Source of the DNA: Phaseolus vulgaris | Lineage: Eukaryota > Streptophyta > Magnoliopsida > Fabales > Fabaceae | Assembly (NCBI RefSeq): GCF_000499845.2 | Contig: NC_023749.2 | Span: forward strand, 23,250,878-23,314,877 | Direction of reading: 5' to 3' | Length of the DNA stretch: 64,000 bases | Shown: positions 10,917-22,219 of the stretch, piece after piece | Numbering within the stretch: position 1 is the first letter of the stretch | Layout: each line of letters opens with the position of its first letter | Notes under the pieces: generated by a model | What the model was told of the DNA's origin: nothing | Seen by the model: only the letters and a program-made list of their open reading frames with translations | The model's database searches: none | Made by a program: the position numbers and the translations under genes

Positions 10917-12685
10917 TGATCCTGCCGGCAACTCGAACGTGGAGGAATCGCTTTGTAGCACTCTCTGTCCCGTCTACGCCACTGCGTTCTCTGCAAAATC
11001 ACCCTCAGAACCTTCTCTTGAATCTCCAAACGTGACCTGCAAAACACACAGACGGCGCCTCTAGCGACCGTTTGCACTCCGACGATCAAGTTAGACCACA
11101 GAACCACCAAATGAGAAAACTAGTAGTGTGTGTGAAAAACTCTTGCTCTCTATTTTTCGTCTCCCCCTCAATCTCTCCCTGATTCTCTTTTATGTCTCTC
11201 TCTCTGCTTCTGGGCCTAACAGAATTCTGTTATGCTTTTCTGGCATGTGTCAGAACCCTGTTATCCTTTTCTGAGACAATGTACCTCCAGAATCAGTAGA
11301 GTGTGGGTGTCTGTGCGTGTCTGTGCGTCTCTGCGCTTGGCTGCGCTTGTCTGTACCTTTAGCGGTACGGAGTACACCTTTATCTGGACCGCACCCCTCT
11401 CAGATGATGACACGTGGAGGCATGCGACTCACATCTAACCACACACGTGTCACTTACTGGAAGGGCTCTAGCGCTTCTCTTTGTGTGCTAAGTTATTCCC
11501 TTGCGGAGTAACTTAGCATGTTTCTTTCATCTGGGAAAATCGCATACTCTCAGGAGAACGCCAGGTGTGGCCAGTCTAGGCACACTCACCAAGCGTTGCT
11601 CTCTGCGTAGACGGCTTACCCTTCACGCACGGAATGGGCTGAGGGAGTCACCAATCACTGATCGGTTTACTAGCCCCCTCAGGCCACTCTCGTGCGCGAT
11701 TCCCTGAGATGTGCTCATGCGAGGTCCATGTGTAACGCTCTCGCTGGGAACCTCAGTCCCAGTTTAACTGCGTGTAACACGAGACCCCGATGACCAGGCA
11801 CCCGATGACTGATCAGTGCTCTATTTGCTTCTCGCGTTCTGCCCCCAGGCGTTAGTCTGGGAACTGGTTTGTTGATGGCCATTTGGCTACTGACCACCGA
11901 TCACCGTTCTGGGTGATCTGTCCCCTGACCTCTCTGTCGCCTGATCTGTCGGTGGTCACTTGAGTACTGACCCCCGATCACCGCTCTTGGCGATCGCCTC
12001 CCTGATCTTTCTGTCACCTGGTCCACGTGTCACCCTGCGAGTGGTCCACGTGGTTCTCTGCTGCTGACGTCATCGACTACCGATGACCGATTGGATCAAG
12101 ACTGAAACTAGGGTTTCCTCTTTACCTAAAATGGGCCTTTCTGATGGGCGGGCCCAACACTATTGTTACCTTACTCTCAGGATAACCTAGCGCGTGGGGT
12201 CCCTAACTGGAGTGCAACCTCTGACGGGATGACCACCTGGGTGCCTCCTCGTGCACCTGATCTCTTGGGTCACCCGCCTCTGGGAGTGTCCTAGCTGTTC
12301 ACGTGCCATGGATGCAGCTCACCCCTGAATGTGACCCTTGCAGGCCATATCCTTCCAGTGGCTCTATACTTTGTGTCACGCCAGAACACGTCGTCCACTC
12401 TACACGCATGGGCACTCGTGATCTAGGCTTCTCCCTTACTGATAACTGGTGTGTGATCTGGGATCCACTTCTCGTGGCCCATCTCTACTGTTTGGATTTC
12501 CGATGTCCGACCTCTCCACATTGTCTAGTGGCAAGTTGGTACATCATGATGGCCGATGTCTAACCACTCTTGGCTCCTTGGCGCACGTGCTTTGCGAGGT
12601 ACTGGCTTGCGCTGATCATGGGACCCACTAACATGGCACCAACATTACCAGTGGTTAGTCAACGCCCGGAGACTGGTCGGTACAA
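10917..12685 (-). repeat. 5-prime LTR of element B (1769 bp)
   Basis: In plus orientation it runs from TGATCCTGCC to GGTCGGTACA, so on the minus strand it begins TGTACCGACC and ends GGCAGGATCA. These ends match the LTRs of elements Y, M, Q and R. It is the longest LTR here (797 to 1769 bp). The five bases outside are AAGAC; the partner LTR is missing, so no target duplication can be tested. Confidence 0.85.
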
Positions 12686-13220
12686 AGACAAATTACAAGC
12701 AGCTCGGTCAGCCAGAATATTATCATTATGGAAGCAAGTGTTCACAAAAATACTGTCAACAAGAATAAAATATTATAAATAGTGTTCACACAAAGTAAAT
12801 GTGTAGAAATTAAAATTTTTCAGTGCTCACATCCCAAGTCCAGGATATTACAAATATATTTACAAACGTCTAATAACCTCCTCCATGGAGGCTTCGACTT
12901 CCATATGATTTCCTCCAAGGTTATCACCTTGGCCTTCAGCATTCTCTGCTTCATCTTCTTCATCTTCCCCGATCAGCAACAATTGGTCATCTACGACATT
13001 CTTGTTCATGTCATATCAGTCGTCCTCCAGAGGAATCTCATGAAAGAAGGTCGCCTGATGGAGGCCTTGATAAAAACAGTTCTTACTTATGCGCAAGATA
13101 AAAGATTGACATTTTTCCAAATTGGTGGATAATGTCTTCTCCTTCGTCGTGACTTCATTTTGATGTAGGGCAAGAGCAGTTGATACAATCTAAGTAACCA
13201 AGAAGATGACCAAGGAATTA
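12686..13220. other. Uncharacterised repeat-like sequence
   Basis: No reliable gene. 12880-13140 contains short open stretches on both strands but nothing I recognise, and is probably old transposon debris. Confidence 0.4.
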
Positions 13221-13940
13221 AGAAACAATTCACACTGTGAACAGTCATCTCAGCAATCAAGTCAAGACCCCACCAAAGATCAGACGGACCTCACCAGAAG
13301 AAGAATGGGCATAATGAGTGATGCAAAAGATGCCACTTGAGATATTACCCACTCAAGATAAGACCCAGATAACTAAAGATGCCACTTGAAATATTACCCA
13401 CTCAAGATAAGACCAGATAACTAAAGCCACCACTTGAGATATTACCCACCCAAGATAAGATCCAACATGAGCTCACAAGTCTCACAAAATCACTCCTGCA
13501 AAGTTTCCTTACTATTCAAATTCAAGTTGTGAATACACGAGGCAAGGCACCCTATTTATAGGAAGGGGTGCCCTGGTGGGCAAGAAGGGAAAGGGTAAAA
13601 GAGTCATATCAAGGGAGGTGGCCAAGGAGGGTTGACCAGGGTCAAAACCACCCCTTGGTTAGGTCTTCTAGAAGGTAGGGCAACCTTACTAACCCTAGAT
13701 GCTTTATCTTGAAAAAATGGGCTTGGTACAAGCCCATTTCACTAAGTACACTCCCTTTTATGCCCCAAAGTGAGCCCAATTTATTTACAAACATGTTTTC
13801 TTTTAAGAAGACCAGAAGAAAGAACATTTGGTGTTCAGGTTTATGCCCAGTTCTTCTTCTGGTGAGGTCCGTCTGATCTTTGGTGGGGTCTTGACTTGAT
13901 TGTTGGGATGACTGCTCACAGTGTGAATTGTCTCTTTGGT
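13221..13940. repeat. Long inverted repeat, arms about 95 bp
   Basis: The arm at about 13221-13316 and the arm at about 13841-13940 are near-perfect reverse complements, sharing for example CAATTCACACTGTGA and CCAAAGATCAGACGGACCTC. Between them are a 50-60-bp tandem repeat (13328-13450), a minus-strand TATA-like TATAAATAG (about 13550-13560) and unrecognised sequence. It could be an inverted fragment duplication beside a broken LTR element, or a TIR element. Clear target duplications are not visible. Confidence 0.65.
13328..13450 (+). repeat. Tandem repeat, about 55-bp unit
   Basis: Between two and three copies of a unit containing GATGCCACTTGAGATATTAC and CACTCAAGATAAGACC, differing by a few substitutions and small indels. 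It lies inside the inverted repeat. Confidence 0.75.
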
Positions 13941-13985
13941 GGACCTCATACACATTAAAGATTTGTTATACTTTAGCTTTCCGTT

Positions 13986-14339
13986 CTAAATAAAATTTGG
14001 GTCACTATCCCCACTAAAAATAGGTAACTTTACAAAAGGAAAATATTTCTTTGGTGGTGGATGTTGATGGCGCCTCTCTTCAAAGTTATGCAACCAATCT
14101 TGGTCTTCTTCTTGACTCCCATAGTGCGTGTAACTTCTAGAGGCTCTTCTTGGTTCCCATTTCCTTTCTCTAGTTTGTCGCTCTTGTGTCGCTTCTAATC
14201 TTTGCAACCTTTCCACTAAGTGCCTCATTTCCTCTTCTATTTGGGCCAAAATCCTCTTGGTGTCTGCAAGCTCTCCCAAAAGATATGCCTTTTGAAGAGA
14301 TTGTGGCTTTGAAGATTCTCCGGAAGACAAATGAGCCAT
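13986..14339 (-). pseudogene. Gag N-terminal fragment of a non-Tat Ty3/gypsy element
   Basis: About 117 residues starting MAHLSSGESS. It has a coiled coil (KRILAQIEEEMRHLVERL), a charged linker with many Arg/Gln residues, and a C-terminal KLPIFSGDSDPNFI that resembles the start of a gypsy Gag domain, where a D-P-x-x-Y/F-L segment usually leads into the core. The core itself is absent: reading stops at 13986 and the next bases join the inverted-repeat region. Upstream on the minus strand are an AT-rich leader and an initiator-Met-type primer site, so this is the 5-prime end of a truncated element. Clade not determined. Confidence 0.6.
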
Positions 14340-15286
14340 AATTTGAACAAAAAGGAAACAAACAATTAGTGAAAATTAATAATGTTATCCACTCACTAAC
14401 TTGTATCACTCGGCTATTTAGTAAAGGAGGGAAGAATTGTAATGCACTCAAGAAAGATTTGCACTCTAAAAACAAAGTTCTACACTTGGTAGCAACACCT
14501 CAAGTGAAATATGAAAAGGCTCTTACACTTGCTCACTAAAGATCCCCACAACAAAACTTAAGAAAATTTGAAAGACAAGCAAGAAAAACTCAAAAGAAAG
14601 ATAGCTAAACCAAATGGAAAAAAAAAAAGATAGTGACAAAACTTTGAGACAACATACAAGAAAAGCACTTAAAAAAGACTCAAAGAAACTTACTTAAACT
14701 TCAATTATGAAGGTTTGAAAGTTCTTAGAAATTGTGACAGCCAGAAGGATTAAACTCCACAAGTATGAACACAATTTTCCATATACTTAGAATCCTCTTT
14801 TAGAAACTTGAAAGTGGAAATGTGAATGCTCTCAATTTTTATTTTTATTTGTCTTTGTTTTTATGCATTCAAAAGTTCCATGAATATTTGTAATTCACGT
14901 TTTCAGAAAAAAGAGATTGAATTTGGATTCAATTCATATGAACACTTGCATTCTATGTTTGGAATTAAATCAACTACTTACTAAACAACTTCTAATTTGA
15001 TTTTAACTATTCACAATTAAAATCAGAATCAAAATAAGTAGAATGGATGTAAAGACCTATAGAACACTAAGAACATAAGACTCAAGAAAATGATGTAAGG
15101 GAAAAAAATGACAAAAAAAAATTCAAAAGTAGAATTTAAAGTGCTTAATGAATAAAAGGCGAAATTGTAAATGACATGCATTTAAAGGCGAAAATGAAAT
15201 TGCTTGAAGGTAAAAGCAAGAATTTAAATGTGCTAGAATTTAAAGGGCCGAAATCAACTAAAAGCAAATAAGCACAAAATAACCAT
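14340..15286 (-). other. AT-rich leader of the gag fragment element
   Basis: Between the primer-like site and the gag ATG. A-rich on the plus strand with no ORF of note; consistent with a long untranslated leader. Confidence 0.45.
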
Positions 15287-15300
15287 GCTCTGAATACCAC
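15287..15300 (-). other. Primer-site-like motif (initiator-Met type)
   Basis: Minus strand reads GTGGTATTCAGAGC, one inserted base away from the TGGTATCAGAGC motif that pairs with initiator tRNA-Met in many plant LTR elements. It points toward the gag fragment at 13986-14339. Confidence 0.5.
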
Positions 15301-15669
15301 ATTATATGAGTTGATTTTAGGATTGGACATTTTAATTGGTTGCTCTTGTTTATGATTTTGAGATTAGCAATTTAAAGTAAGAACCTTAAGAAGATCCCCA
15401 CTGGACACGAACTTAACCAATTGGTTAAGTAAGTGTGAAGGTTCACTTCAGAAGGGCAAAGAGAAAAACACAAGAATAAGGTGTCGATGATGCAAAAAGG
15501 GCGAAAACTAACATAAACAAAGATGAAGATGACAAGATATGGACCGAACATAGAAGATATAAGACGATGAAATGATACGATAGTTGGAGCAAAGAGGAAT
15601 AAAAGGAAAAGATGAAGAGATAGAGAGAGCTTATGGAGAAAGGATGATGGCACGCCACTAGAGCAGAGG

Positions 15670-15964
15670 GTGATAGAGAAGTGCCTTCATAATTTGTGGA
15701 ATTTGTTGATGAACGACGGAAGCTCTATGGAGTGTAAGCGAACAAGGTCCTCCTAGGAGGTATGGTGACCTTGAAGGTGCATGTTAGGTAGGGAATGAGA
15801 GTGGTGAGGCCATCTCTCTTTGGTAAGGTGAGAATTGAAGATTAATAGCCTAACCTAAGAGGTTTTGGGCAAGAAGTGAAATTGTCTCAAATTTGGCAGC
15901 AATTCACTATGTATATTAATCTTGTAAAATCAAGAGCCAAGGCACTCCTTAAATAGCAATGGAG
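15670..15964. repeat. LTR-like fragment, copy 1
   Basis: Shares about 290 bp, with a few indels, with 24911-25205: both contain AAGTGCCTTCATAATTTG, TCATCTCTCTTTGGTAAGG-like sequence and CTCCTTAAATAGCAATGGAG. The similarity stops at the GGAGG of 15959-15965, where integrase coding of element M begins. Confidence 0.65.
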
Positions 15965-16228
15965 GCAAGGGTAAAGGCTGAGGCAGTGAAAAGGAGGATT
16001 GAGCGAAGGTATAACTCAAAGGTGATGCCAAGGCAGTTTAGAGAGGGCGACCTGGTGATGAGGAAGGCCCATCAGTACGAGATGGAGAACAAGTTGTCGC
16101 CTAAGTGGACGGGACCGTTCAGAATAACCGAGGCGCTCGGGAACGGCGCCTACCGCTTAGAGACGTTAGAAGGAGGGGCGATTCCTCGCACCTGGAATGC
16201 CACACACCTCAAGTTATATTACAGTTAA
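15959..16228 (+). pseudogene. Integrase C-terminus of element M
   Basis: The last ~88 codons of a Tat polyprotein: basic KRRIERRYNSKVMPRQF, then REGDLVMRKAHQYEMENKLS, PKWTGPFRI and the terminal HLKLYYS. It is very close to element Y's C-terminus (37080-37337, minus). The N-terminal Met is only the ATG of the neighbouring LTR-like fragment; true homology starts around 15966, so everything upstream in pol has been lost. Downstream come the conserved post-pol block, repeat arrays and the convergent antisense gene. Confidence 0.85.
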
Positions 16229-16282
16229 AGCTTTGTAAGTAAAAACAAACATGAAGTGATTTACAAGCTTTCTATTAAAACA

Positions 16283-16348
16283 GTTTGAAGGGGGCACTCT
16301 TTTTTCCCTAAGGAGGGTTTTTAACGAGGCCACCCAATAAAGAAGAGT
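16283..16348 (+). promoter_or_regulatory. Conserved block after the pol stop (element M)
   Basis: Plus strand: GGGGGCACTC, a T-run, CCCTAAGGAGGG, a T-run, GAGGCCACCCAATAAAGAAG. It contains an AATAAA hexamer 55-115 bases after the pol stop, in the right place for a poly(A) signal, though not proven. Confidence 0.55.
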
Positions 16349-16463
16349 TTTCAAAGTTTAAAGCTTCTAAGATTGCATGCTTGTTGTTTCGAAGGTTTTA
16401 GAAAAAAGACCTTATCACTCGTACGTGATTCAAGGCAAGTTCAAAGTTATGTTGCATGCTCTC

Positions 16464-16690
16464 AGTTAAAAGTTTTAAAGTCCCCCATCGTTTTTCGGCG
16501 ATTGGCGGCATCAGTTAAAAGTTTTAAAGTCCCCATCGTTTTTCGGCGATTGGCGGCATCAGTTAAAAGTTTTAAAGTCCCCATCGTTTTTCGGCGATTG
16601 GCGGCATCAATTAAAAGTTTTAAAGTCCCCATCGTTTTTCGGCGATCGGCGACATTAGTTAAAGTTTTAAAAGACCTCATCGTCTTTCGG
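16464..16690 (+). repeat. 48-bp tandem repeat of element M spacer
   Basis: About five copies of a 48-base unit containing AGTTAAAAGTTTTAAAGTCC and CATCGTTTTTCGGCGATTGG. ATCG and CGAT can pair within each unit. The reverse-oriented equivalent is at 36606-36838 in element Y. Confidence 0.85.
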
Positions 16691-16734
16691 CGATTAGAGG
16701 CACCAGAAAGACCTCAACGCTCTCGTGCGTCTTG

Positions 16735-17300
16735 AGGCGAGATCAGATAAAGTCCTCCTCGCCGTTGAGCGAGTGCAGGCGAGAAAGAGAAAAAGTCCTC
16801 AGTGCATCCAGGGGGGAGGAGATGTACACCCTGGGCAAGTTGAGGCACCAGATAAATTCCTCGCCGTTGAGCGAGTTCAGGCCAGATAAAGTCCTTCTCG
16901 CCGTTGAGCGAGTTCAGGCAAGATAAAGTCCTTCTCGCCTTTGAGCGAGTTCAGGCCAGATAAAGTCCTTCTCGCCGTTGAGCGAGTTCAGTCCAGATAA
17001 AGTCCTTCTTGCCTTGAGCGAGTTCAGGCAAGATAAAGTCCTTCTCGCCTTGAGCGAGTCCAGGCAAGAGAAATTCCTTCTCGCCTTGAGCGAGTTTAGG
17101 CAAGATGAAGTCCTCCTCGACCTTGAGCGAGCGCAGGCGAGAATAGATGAAGACCTCCTCGCCTTTGAGCGAGCGCAGGCGAGAAAAAGAGAAGTCCTCC
17201 TTGCCTTTGAGCAAGTGCAGGCAAGAAGAAGTCCTCCTTGCCTTTGGGCAAGTTAAGGCACCAGAAAAAGTCCTTCTCACCTCAGAGTGAGTTCAGGCAA
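16735..17300 (+). repeat. 37-bp covarying hairpin array of element M spacer
   Basis: More than ten copies of a roughly 37-base unit with core GATAAAGTCCTTCTCGCC and GTTGAGCGAGTTCAGG. The stem is CTCGC with GCGAG in most units (for example 16758-16762 with 16769-16773), CTTGC with GCAAG at 17200-17204/17211-17215 and 17237-17241/17248-17252, and CTCAC with GTGAG at 17276-17280/17287-17291. The unit length is not a multiple of three, so this is not a protein repeat. Confidence 0.8.
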
Positions 17301-18034
17301 GATGAACTAAAAAGTCAGGGGTGTTCATGACCTTAAACGGCGAGAAAGGAAGGAAAACGCCTTTCCCCCTTTTAAGTGAAACATCAATATTGACTTAGTA
17401 AGACCAGAGGAAGCTTCCACGCTTGTAGGCGGTGTGAAGCAGGAAAAGTCCTTCTCGCCGTTGAGCGAGTTCAGGCAAGAAGATGAGGGAACAATAGTCA
17501 AAGTTATGAAGGCAAAGAAAGCTTACATCGCCAGAACCCTATGGCGATCAGAAGAATTCCAGGCGATGACGGGAGTAAAGGCTAACCTTGCTGGGCAGAT
17601 CAGGTAAATTGTATTGCGATACCAGTTTAAGTTAAAACCTGTTGCCTAGTAAGTAGATTATGTTGAGGTTTATTTCCTTAAGTTTGCAAGTTGTATTAAA
17701 TGTCATCGTTTGAGAGTTAATAGTTGCTCAAGTTTTGCTTTGAGTTAACAGTTTGATAAATTGTTATAAGATTAACAGTTTGTTCAAGTTCAAAGCAGTA
17801 AACGGTTAAGCCCGAGTATCGCTGAGTTGATTTATTTGAGTAAGTTCTACCGATTATGTTGATTAACCACACAGCGTGTAAGAGTAAGAAGTATTCAAAG
17901 AGAAGTAACAGAAAACAACATCTTAGCAGAGGAAGTTATATAAAAGCAATATCAGTACAAGTTTACACATAAGCAACTATTACAATTGAAAGATAAACAG
18001 CAATTTTAAAAAATGAGGTGATGAGGAGAGGCAG
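17301..18034. other. Spacer downstream of element M hairpin array
   Basis: One more CTCGCC...GAGCGAG hairpin unit near 17455-17475, then AT-rich sequence up to the end of the antisense gene. No ORF supported. Confidence 0.5.
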
Positions 18035-20669
18035 CTAGTCTTCGGAGGGTACGATCTTCCCATCCACCACCTCGTTGCAAATGGACACCATGGTCAGATC
18101 AAGCTCGGGGTATTGGCAAGCGACTTGCTACAGGGCGGCGTCGAACCCGGCAGCAAGGACTTGGGCGGAGCTTTGCTCGAGCTCTTCGGTTTGTTTCTTC
18201 AGCTCGTCAGTTCGTTTCTTCAGCTCTTAAGTTTCCCCGCGAGCTTGAGCAAGGTCTTCAGCAACCTTTTTGCCTTCGTCCCGCGCCTGGGCCAGCTCTA
18301 CAGCTATCTTCTTGTTTTTCTCTTGAGCTTTGGCGAGCTCAGCCATGGTGTCGTCCCTCTCCTTCTCGACCTTCCCGAGGAGGACTTTCCGATCTACCGA
18401 CCTCTTTTAAAGGTTTTCCACCTTGGTCGCGTCTGCTTTCATTGCAGCCTCCAAGTTGGCCACCTTGAGCCTGTAAGGTACAAGCTTGCTCTCCAGCTCG
18501 ATTTTCTCTTGGGCTTGGAGGTGCAATTTTTGGCGCAGATCGGAGGCCTCCTTGCGCGCACCCCTTAGCTCAGCGGTCATGGCGTCCTCCAGCCTTGAAT
18601 GATCGATCTCTGCCACCATCAGGTTGCAAGAGAGCTTTTCCGCCTCCATCCTTATCAGGCGGTTTGCCTCCTTAAGCGCTGAATTCTCATCTTGGAGCTT
18701 CTTGTTGGAATCCTTCACAGCCTTCGATACAATAGAGGGGAGATCCTCTGCTATCATCTTCAGCTTAGCGGTGAAGGGCCTCAAGATCTCTTCGATGGAG
18801 GATGGGAGGCTTGCAGTTGTTGCTGGTGGAGGTGCTGGAGGAGCTTGGTGCTGACTTTCACCACCACCCTCTTGAGTTTGTAGAGCAAGAGGGGGCTTCT
18901 TGGCGTGGTGGTGAGGTGGGAGATTCGGTTATGAGAATTGGAGAGTTGTGAGCACCCTCATCTCCACCTGGTGCGGCCCCAGCGATAGAAGTGGTTGAAG
19001 GAGGACCCTCTCCAGCAGAAACGAACGGCGTGGAGGCGCTTGGAGGGTTCTCTATGAAATTGGGGTCGCTGCTTTCAACCATGGGGGATGCGACAGCCAA
19101 AGGTGTTGCTTGGACTGGTTGTGTTGGAGCTGGAGGTGAGGGCGGTGTTGGAGCTGGAGGTGAGGGCAGTGTTGGAGTGGGGAGTGCAGGTGGTGAAAAG
19201 GGAGCCACCCTTGTCCTCTTGGTAACGAGGCCCTCCTCGGTGGTCTATTCATCTTCTTCATCCTCTTGCACCACCTGAGGAGCCTTCCTCTTGGGCTTCC
19301 TCAAGATCAGCTTCTTCCTTTGAGGGGCGAGTAGTACCCCGGAAGAAGTTGCATCTCGGGGAGGGGTTTTACCTTGAGCAGAGGCGATCGCCGCCACCGG
19401 GTTGGGTGTGGCCTGGGAGCCCGCCGCTAGCTTGTGGGAACGGGCGATCGCCCTCAATTCTGCTAATTTCCCTTTTCCCAACATGTTATCTGCATGAGAT
19501 AAAGAATGGTTGAGCAATCAAAGCAGAATCAGATGATACAAGCATATTTTTGCAGAAACAACATAAGCAATGCATAGATGGAAAGATCAGAGTCAACACA
19601 GAGTAATAGAATGCCAAAGAAGAGTGGGGAAAACGCTGAGTTAAGTATTAACTCAGAGTGAAGGACTTGGTGTGGAGGCAGGAGCTAACCTATGTGTATT
19701 TCGAGTTGGCTTTCGAAGAACTCGTAGGGAATGATTAAGGCAGTAGGGAAGGTGATGTTGGCGGCAGCTACACTCTTCCAGAAGAGGCAAAGGTCCTTGT
19801 CCAACTCCCCCATGTTGTCAGGGCTCCTTGGTCTTCTGAAGCCGTCCTTAGCATCCTTGTCCCCCTTGTGTACCCAATATAAGGGGAAGCCGTCGAGTAG
19901 TGAAGGATCTTGGTCGTTTTGGCACACCTTCACGAACTTCCCCTTCCAGTCTTTATAAGACTGCTGGAAGATTGAGAAGATGGATCTCCCAGCAATCCCG
20001 TTCAGACTGACCCAGAGGCGATCTCCTGGGTTTCTTTGCCTCAAATAAGAAGAGAAAGACGTCGACTGAGGCCGGTAACAATAGATGCGCGCAAAGAATT
20101 TGGAATGCCCTTATAAACGCCCAGCTGTTGGGATGAAGCTGGGCGGGGGCGATATTGAGCTCGGTTAACAGCTCTCTCTCGAAGCGGGTAAAAGGAAGCC
20201 TCAGCTTCACTTTCTTGAACACGGTGGTGTAGATGAAGCAGAACAACTCGTCGTTGCTCCCCTTATCATCTGCGCAGACCGGTTCACCCGGGAAGCAGGG
20301 AAGCACAGCCACTTTGCTGTCATGCTCCTTATGGAAGGATAGGTCGGGTTGGTCCCCTTTCCTTAGTCGGTGCACACCCAACTCCGTGTTTATTGAAGAA
20401 GTCTCTTTTAACAAAGTTGAGGTGGCCCAAGGGTAGAGTTCCTTGTAGTCTTTTGGAGGTAGGGAGGCTCCTCCGGCGATCGGCGGAGTTGCTTGAGCGG
20501 GATTGGCGTGAGAAGAAGTAGGCCTCTCAGCCTGGTTAGAAGGAGCACCAGAGGCTCGTGGTGGATTGCGCGCTGGTGGAGGATTTGCCCCAGGAGCAAC
20601 CCTACGCGCTTGGGGTGGAGGGTTACGCGATGAAGGAGGAGGGTTCGCGGTGGACTTCGTGTGAGCCAT
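18035..20669 (-). pseudogene. Antisense PF04195-like/coiled-coil gene of element M
   Basis: Exon 1 (20669-19690) begins MAHTKSTANPPPSS and has a Pro-rich N-terminus followed by the PF04195-like core: RLPFTRFERELLTELNIAP, AQLHPNSWAFIRAF, SVDVFLFLFEAK, SIFQQSYKDWKGKF. A one-base insertion in an A-run near 20030-20040 shifts the frame. Splice donor GTTAGC follows at 19689-19684; exon 2 (19489-18035) opens after TCATGCAG with (D)NMLGKG, then an NLS-like KKLILRKPKRKAP, a Pro-rich linker, a coiled coil and the C-terminal VVDGKIVPSED. Exon 2 carries further lesions: a frame change in the linker near 18850-19250 and a TAA near 18405. It lies tail to tail with pol. Function unknown. Confidence 0.82.
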
Positions 20670-21255
20670 CGCAGGAACTGCAAAGGAAAAAGAAAGGGAT
20701 GAAACGAAGATTACAGAGAACGACTCGATTGAGAACGAAGGAGAAAGAACGAACGAACAAGGGATCGTTGGGATGAACGTGGCGAAGAACGAAGCCTTAG
20801 GTTACGAGAAAAGGAGAAAAAGGAAAAAGCATCCCACAACGTATGCTCCAGACAGATAATGGATGATGCGAATCGGTTAAAATGCAGCAAATATCAACAG
20901 AGGAAGTAAAAGGGGTACCTTTTTGTGATCGGATGAGCGTTGAAGAAAGTTGGAGATTGAGAGAGTTGAGAAGCTTCGTGGGTTCGCAGAGAAGAAACTT
21001 AGAGCATTTGAGAGTGCAGAAAGATGATGGAACAGTGGAAGTGCAAGGGGTTTAAGGGTTTTTCGAACGTTTTCGGAAGCGCAAACGACAGCTGAAGACG
21101 ACCGTTGATGAAGCCACGTGTCGAGCGATTAAAAAAGGGGGTTTGGTGGAGCGTCAGAAAGACAGAGGGTACGGACGTACGGAAATCCGTACCAGCGCCA
21201 CGTAGATCGACGGTGACGTGACCTCTTAGTCTTTTCACTGGACAAGTCTCCGCTT
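20670..21255 (-). other. Upstream region of element M antisense gene
   Basis: Between the antisense ATG and the polypurine tract. It should hold the antisense promoter and leader. I see no clear TATA box. CT-rich leader sequence precedes the ATG on the minus strand. Confidence 0.4.
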
Positions 21256-21271
21256 AAGACTGGGGGGCTTG
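21256..21271 (+). other. Polypurine tract of element M
   Basis: AAGACTGGGGGGCTTG directly precedes the LTR start TGTACCG. The same tract, in reverse, follows the LTR of elements Y (32344-32359) and R (58134-58149). Confidence 0.8.
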
Positions 21272-22219
21272 TGTACCGACCAGGTAGTCGGGAGTGATGA
21301 CGTGGCAGCGAGAGATAATATAGGCGTGTTGAGCGGAACACCTGGCTGACAGAAGGGAAGTGCATCGGGAAGTCTGTGTAGTCGCCAATCGTTAAGTTGG
21401 CGTTCTCCAATCTCTAGCATATCTAACCGGCGGTCACCAGGCTTGTGTCATAATCGCCGTATGTGAGTTTAGGCGACCAAGTGATCAGAGACCGCCGAAA
21501 GAGGGACATCGCCGAAGGATCAGGAAGGCTTGCTTAGGGCCTTCAGAGGGTACAAAATCGGAGGATGAGGTTGTCAGATGATCATTCCCTAGCCAGAGGT
21601 CGAGGCAAGGGAACAGTTTCCCAGAACATACATGATGTGCAAGTGAAGCAGATCATGATAGCGGCCGGCGAGACCACAGAGAAAGTGTGCATGGTGACAC
21701 CCCGTACTCGCCACACAGAAGAGATCGCGTTCCAAGGCAGCTATACACCGAGTTACTCCTTGCATGGGTAACTTAGTCGAACAGCCTGAAGAGTAGAAGT
21801 GACGCTCAAGTAGAGGACGCTCCAGATGGTGACACGTGTACAGCTGGATGCGAGCCACGTGTCCAGAGGTGTAACCGTCAGGAGAGAGAAAGTGCACAGG
21901 TATATAAGGGATTCTAACGAACTTCTGAGGTACGCGCGTTTAGAACACTTCTTTACCCTTGTGAGAACACTTGAGTTCGCTGAGAGAGAACATTACACGG
22001 TTCCTTGAGTTCTTAGCTTTTCTCTTAGTATTTTGGTGATTCAATCACTGACTTGAGCTTCAGAGCGCGATCGGCCGCAGCGGCGCCACTCTGTCTTTTT
22101 CAGGTTCTTGAGGAGAATCGAGGTGTGAAGGATGGAAGCTAGCGTGGTGCAAAGCCGATCAAGGAGGAGGTACCTTCGACGTGGCAAGGCTCTTGCGCTC
22201 TGGTCAACCGGCAGGATCA
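21272..22219 (+). repeat. 3-prime LTR of element M (948 bp)
   Basis: From TGTACCGACC to CGGCAGGATCA, with TATATAAG at 21901-21908 as a candidate LTR promoter TATA box. The 5-prime half of the element, including its other LTR, is missing: integrase C-terminus joins foreign LTR-like DNA near 15965. The first ~100 bp resemble element Y's LTR closely. Confidence 0.85.

Noticed and set aside
12303..12640. Frames inside LTR B
   Set aside because: LTR sequence; no conserved domain.
16735..17300. CRISPR-like array of short palindromic repeats
   Set aside because: The repeats are contiguous, degenerate, have no unique spacers of fixed length and lie in a plant retrotransposon spacer.
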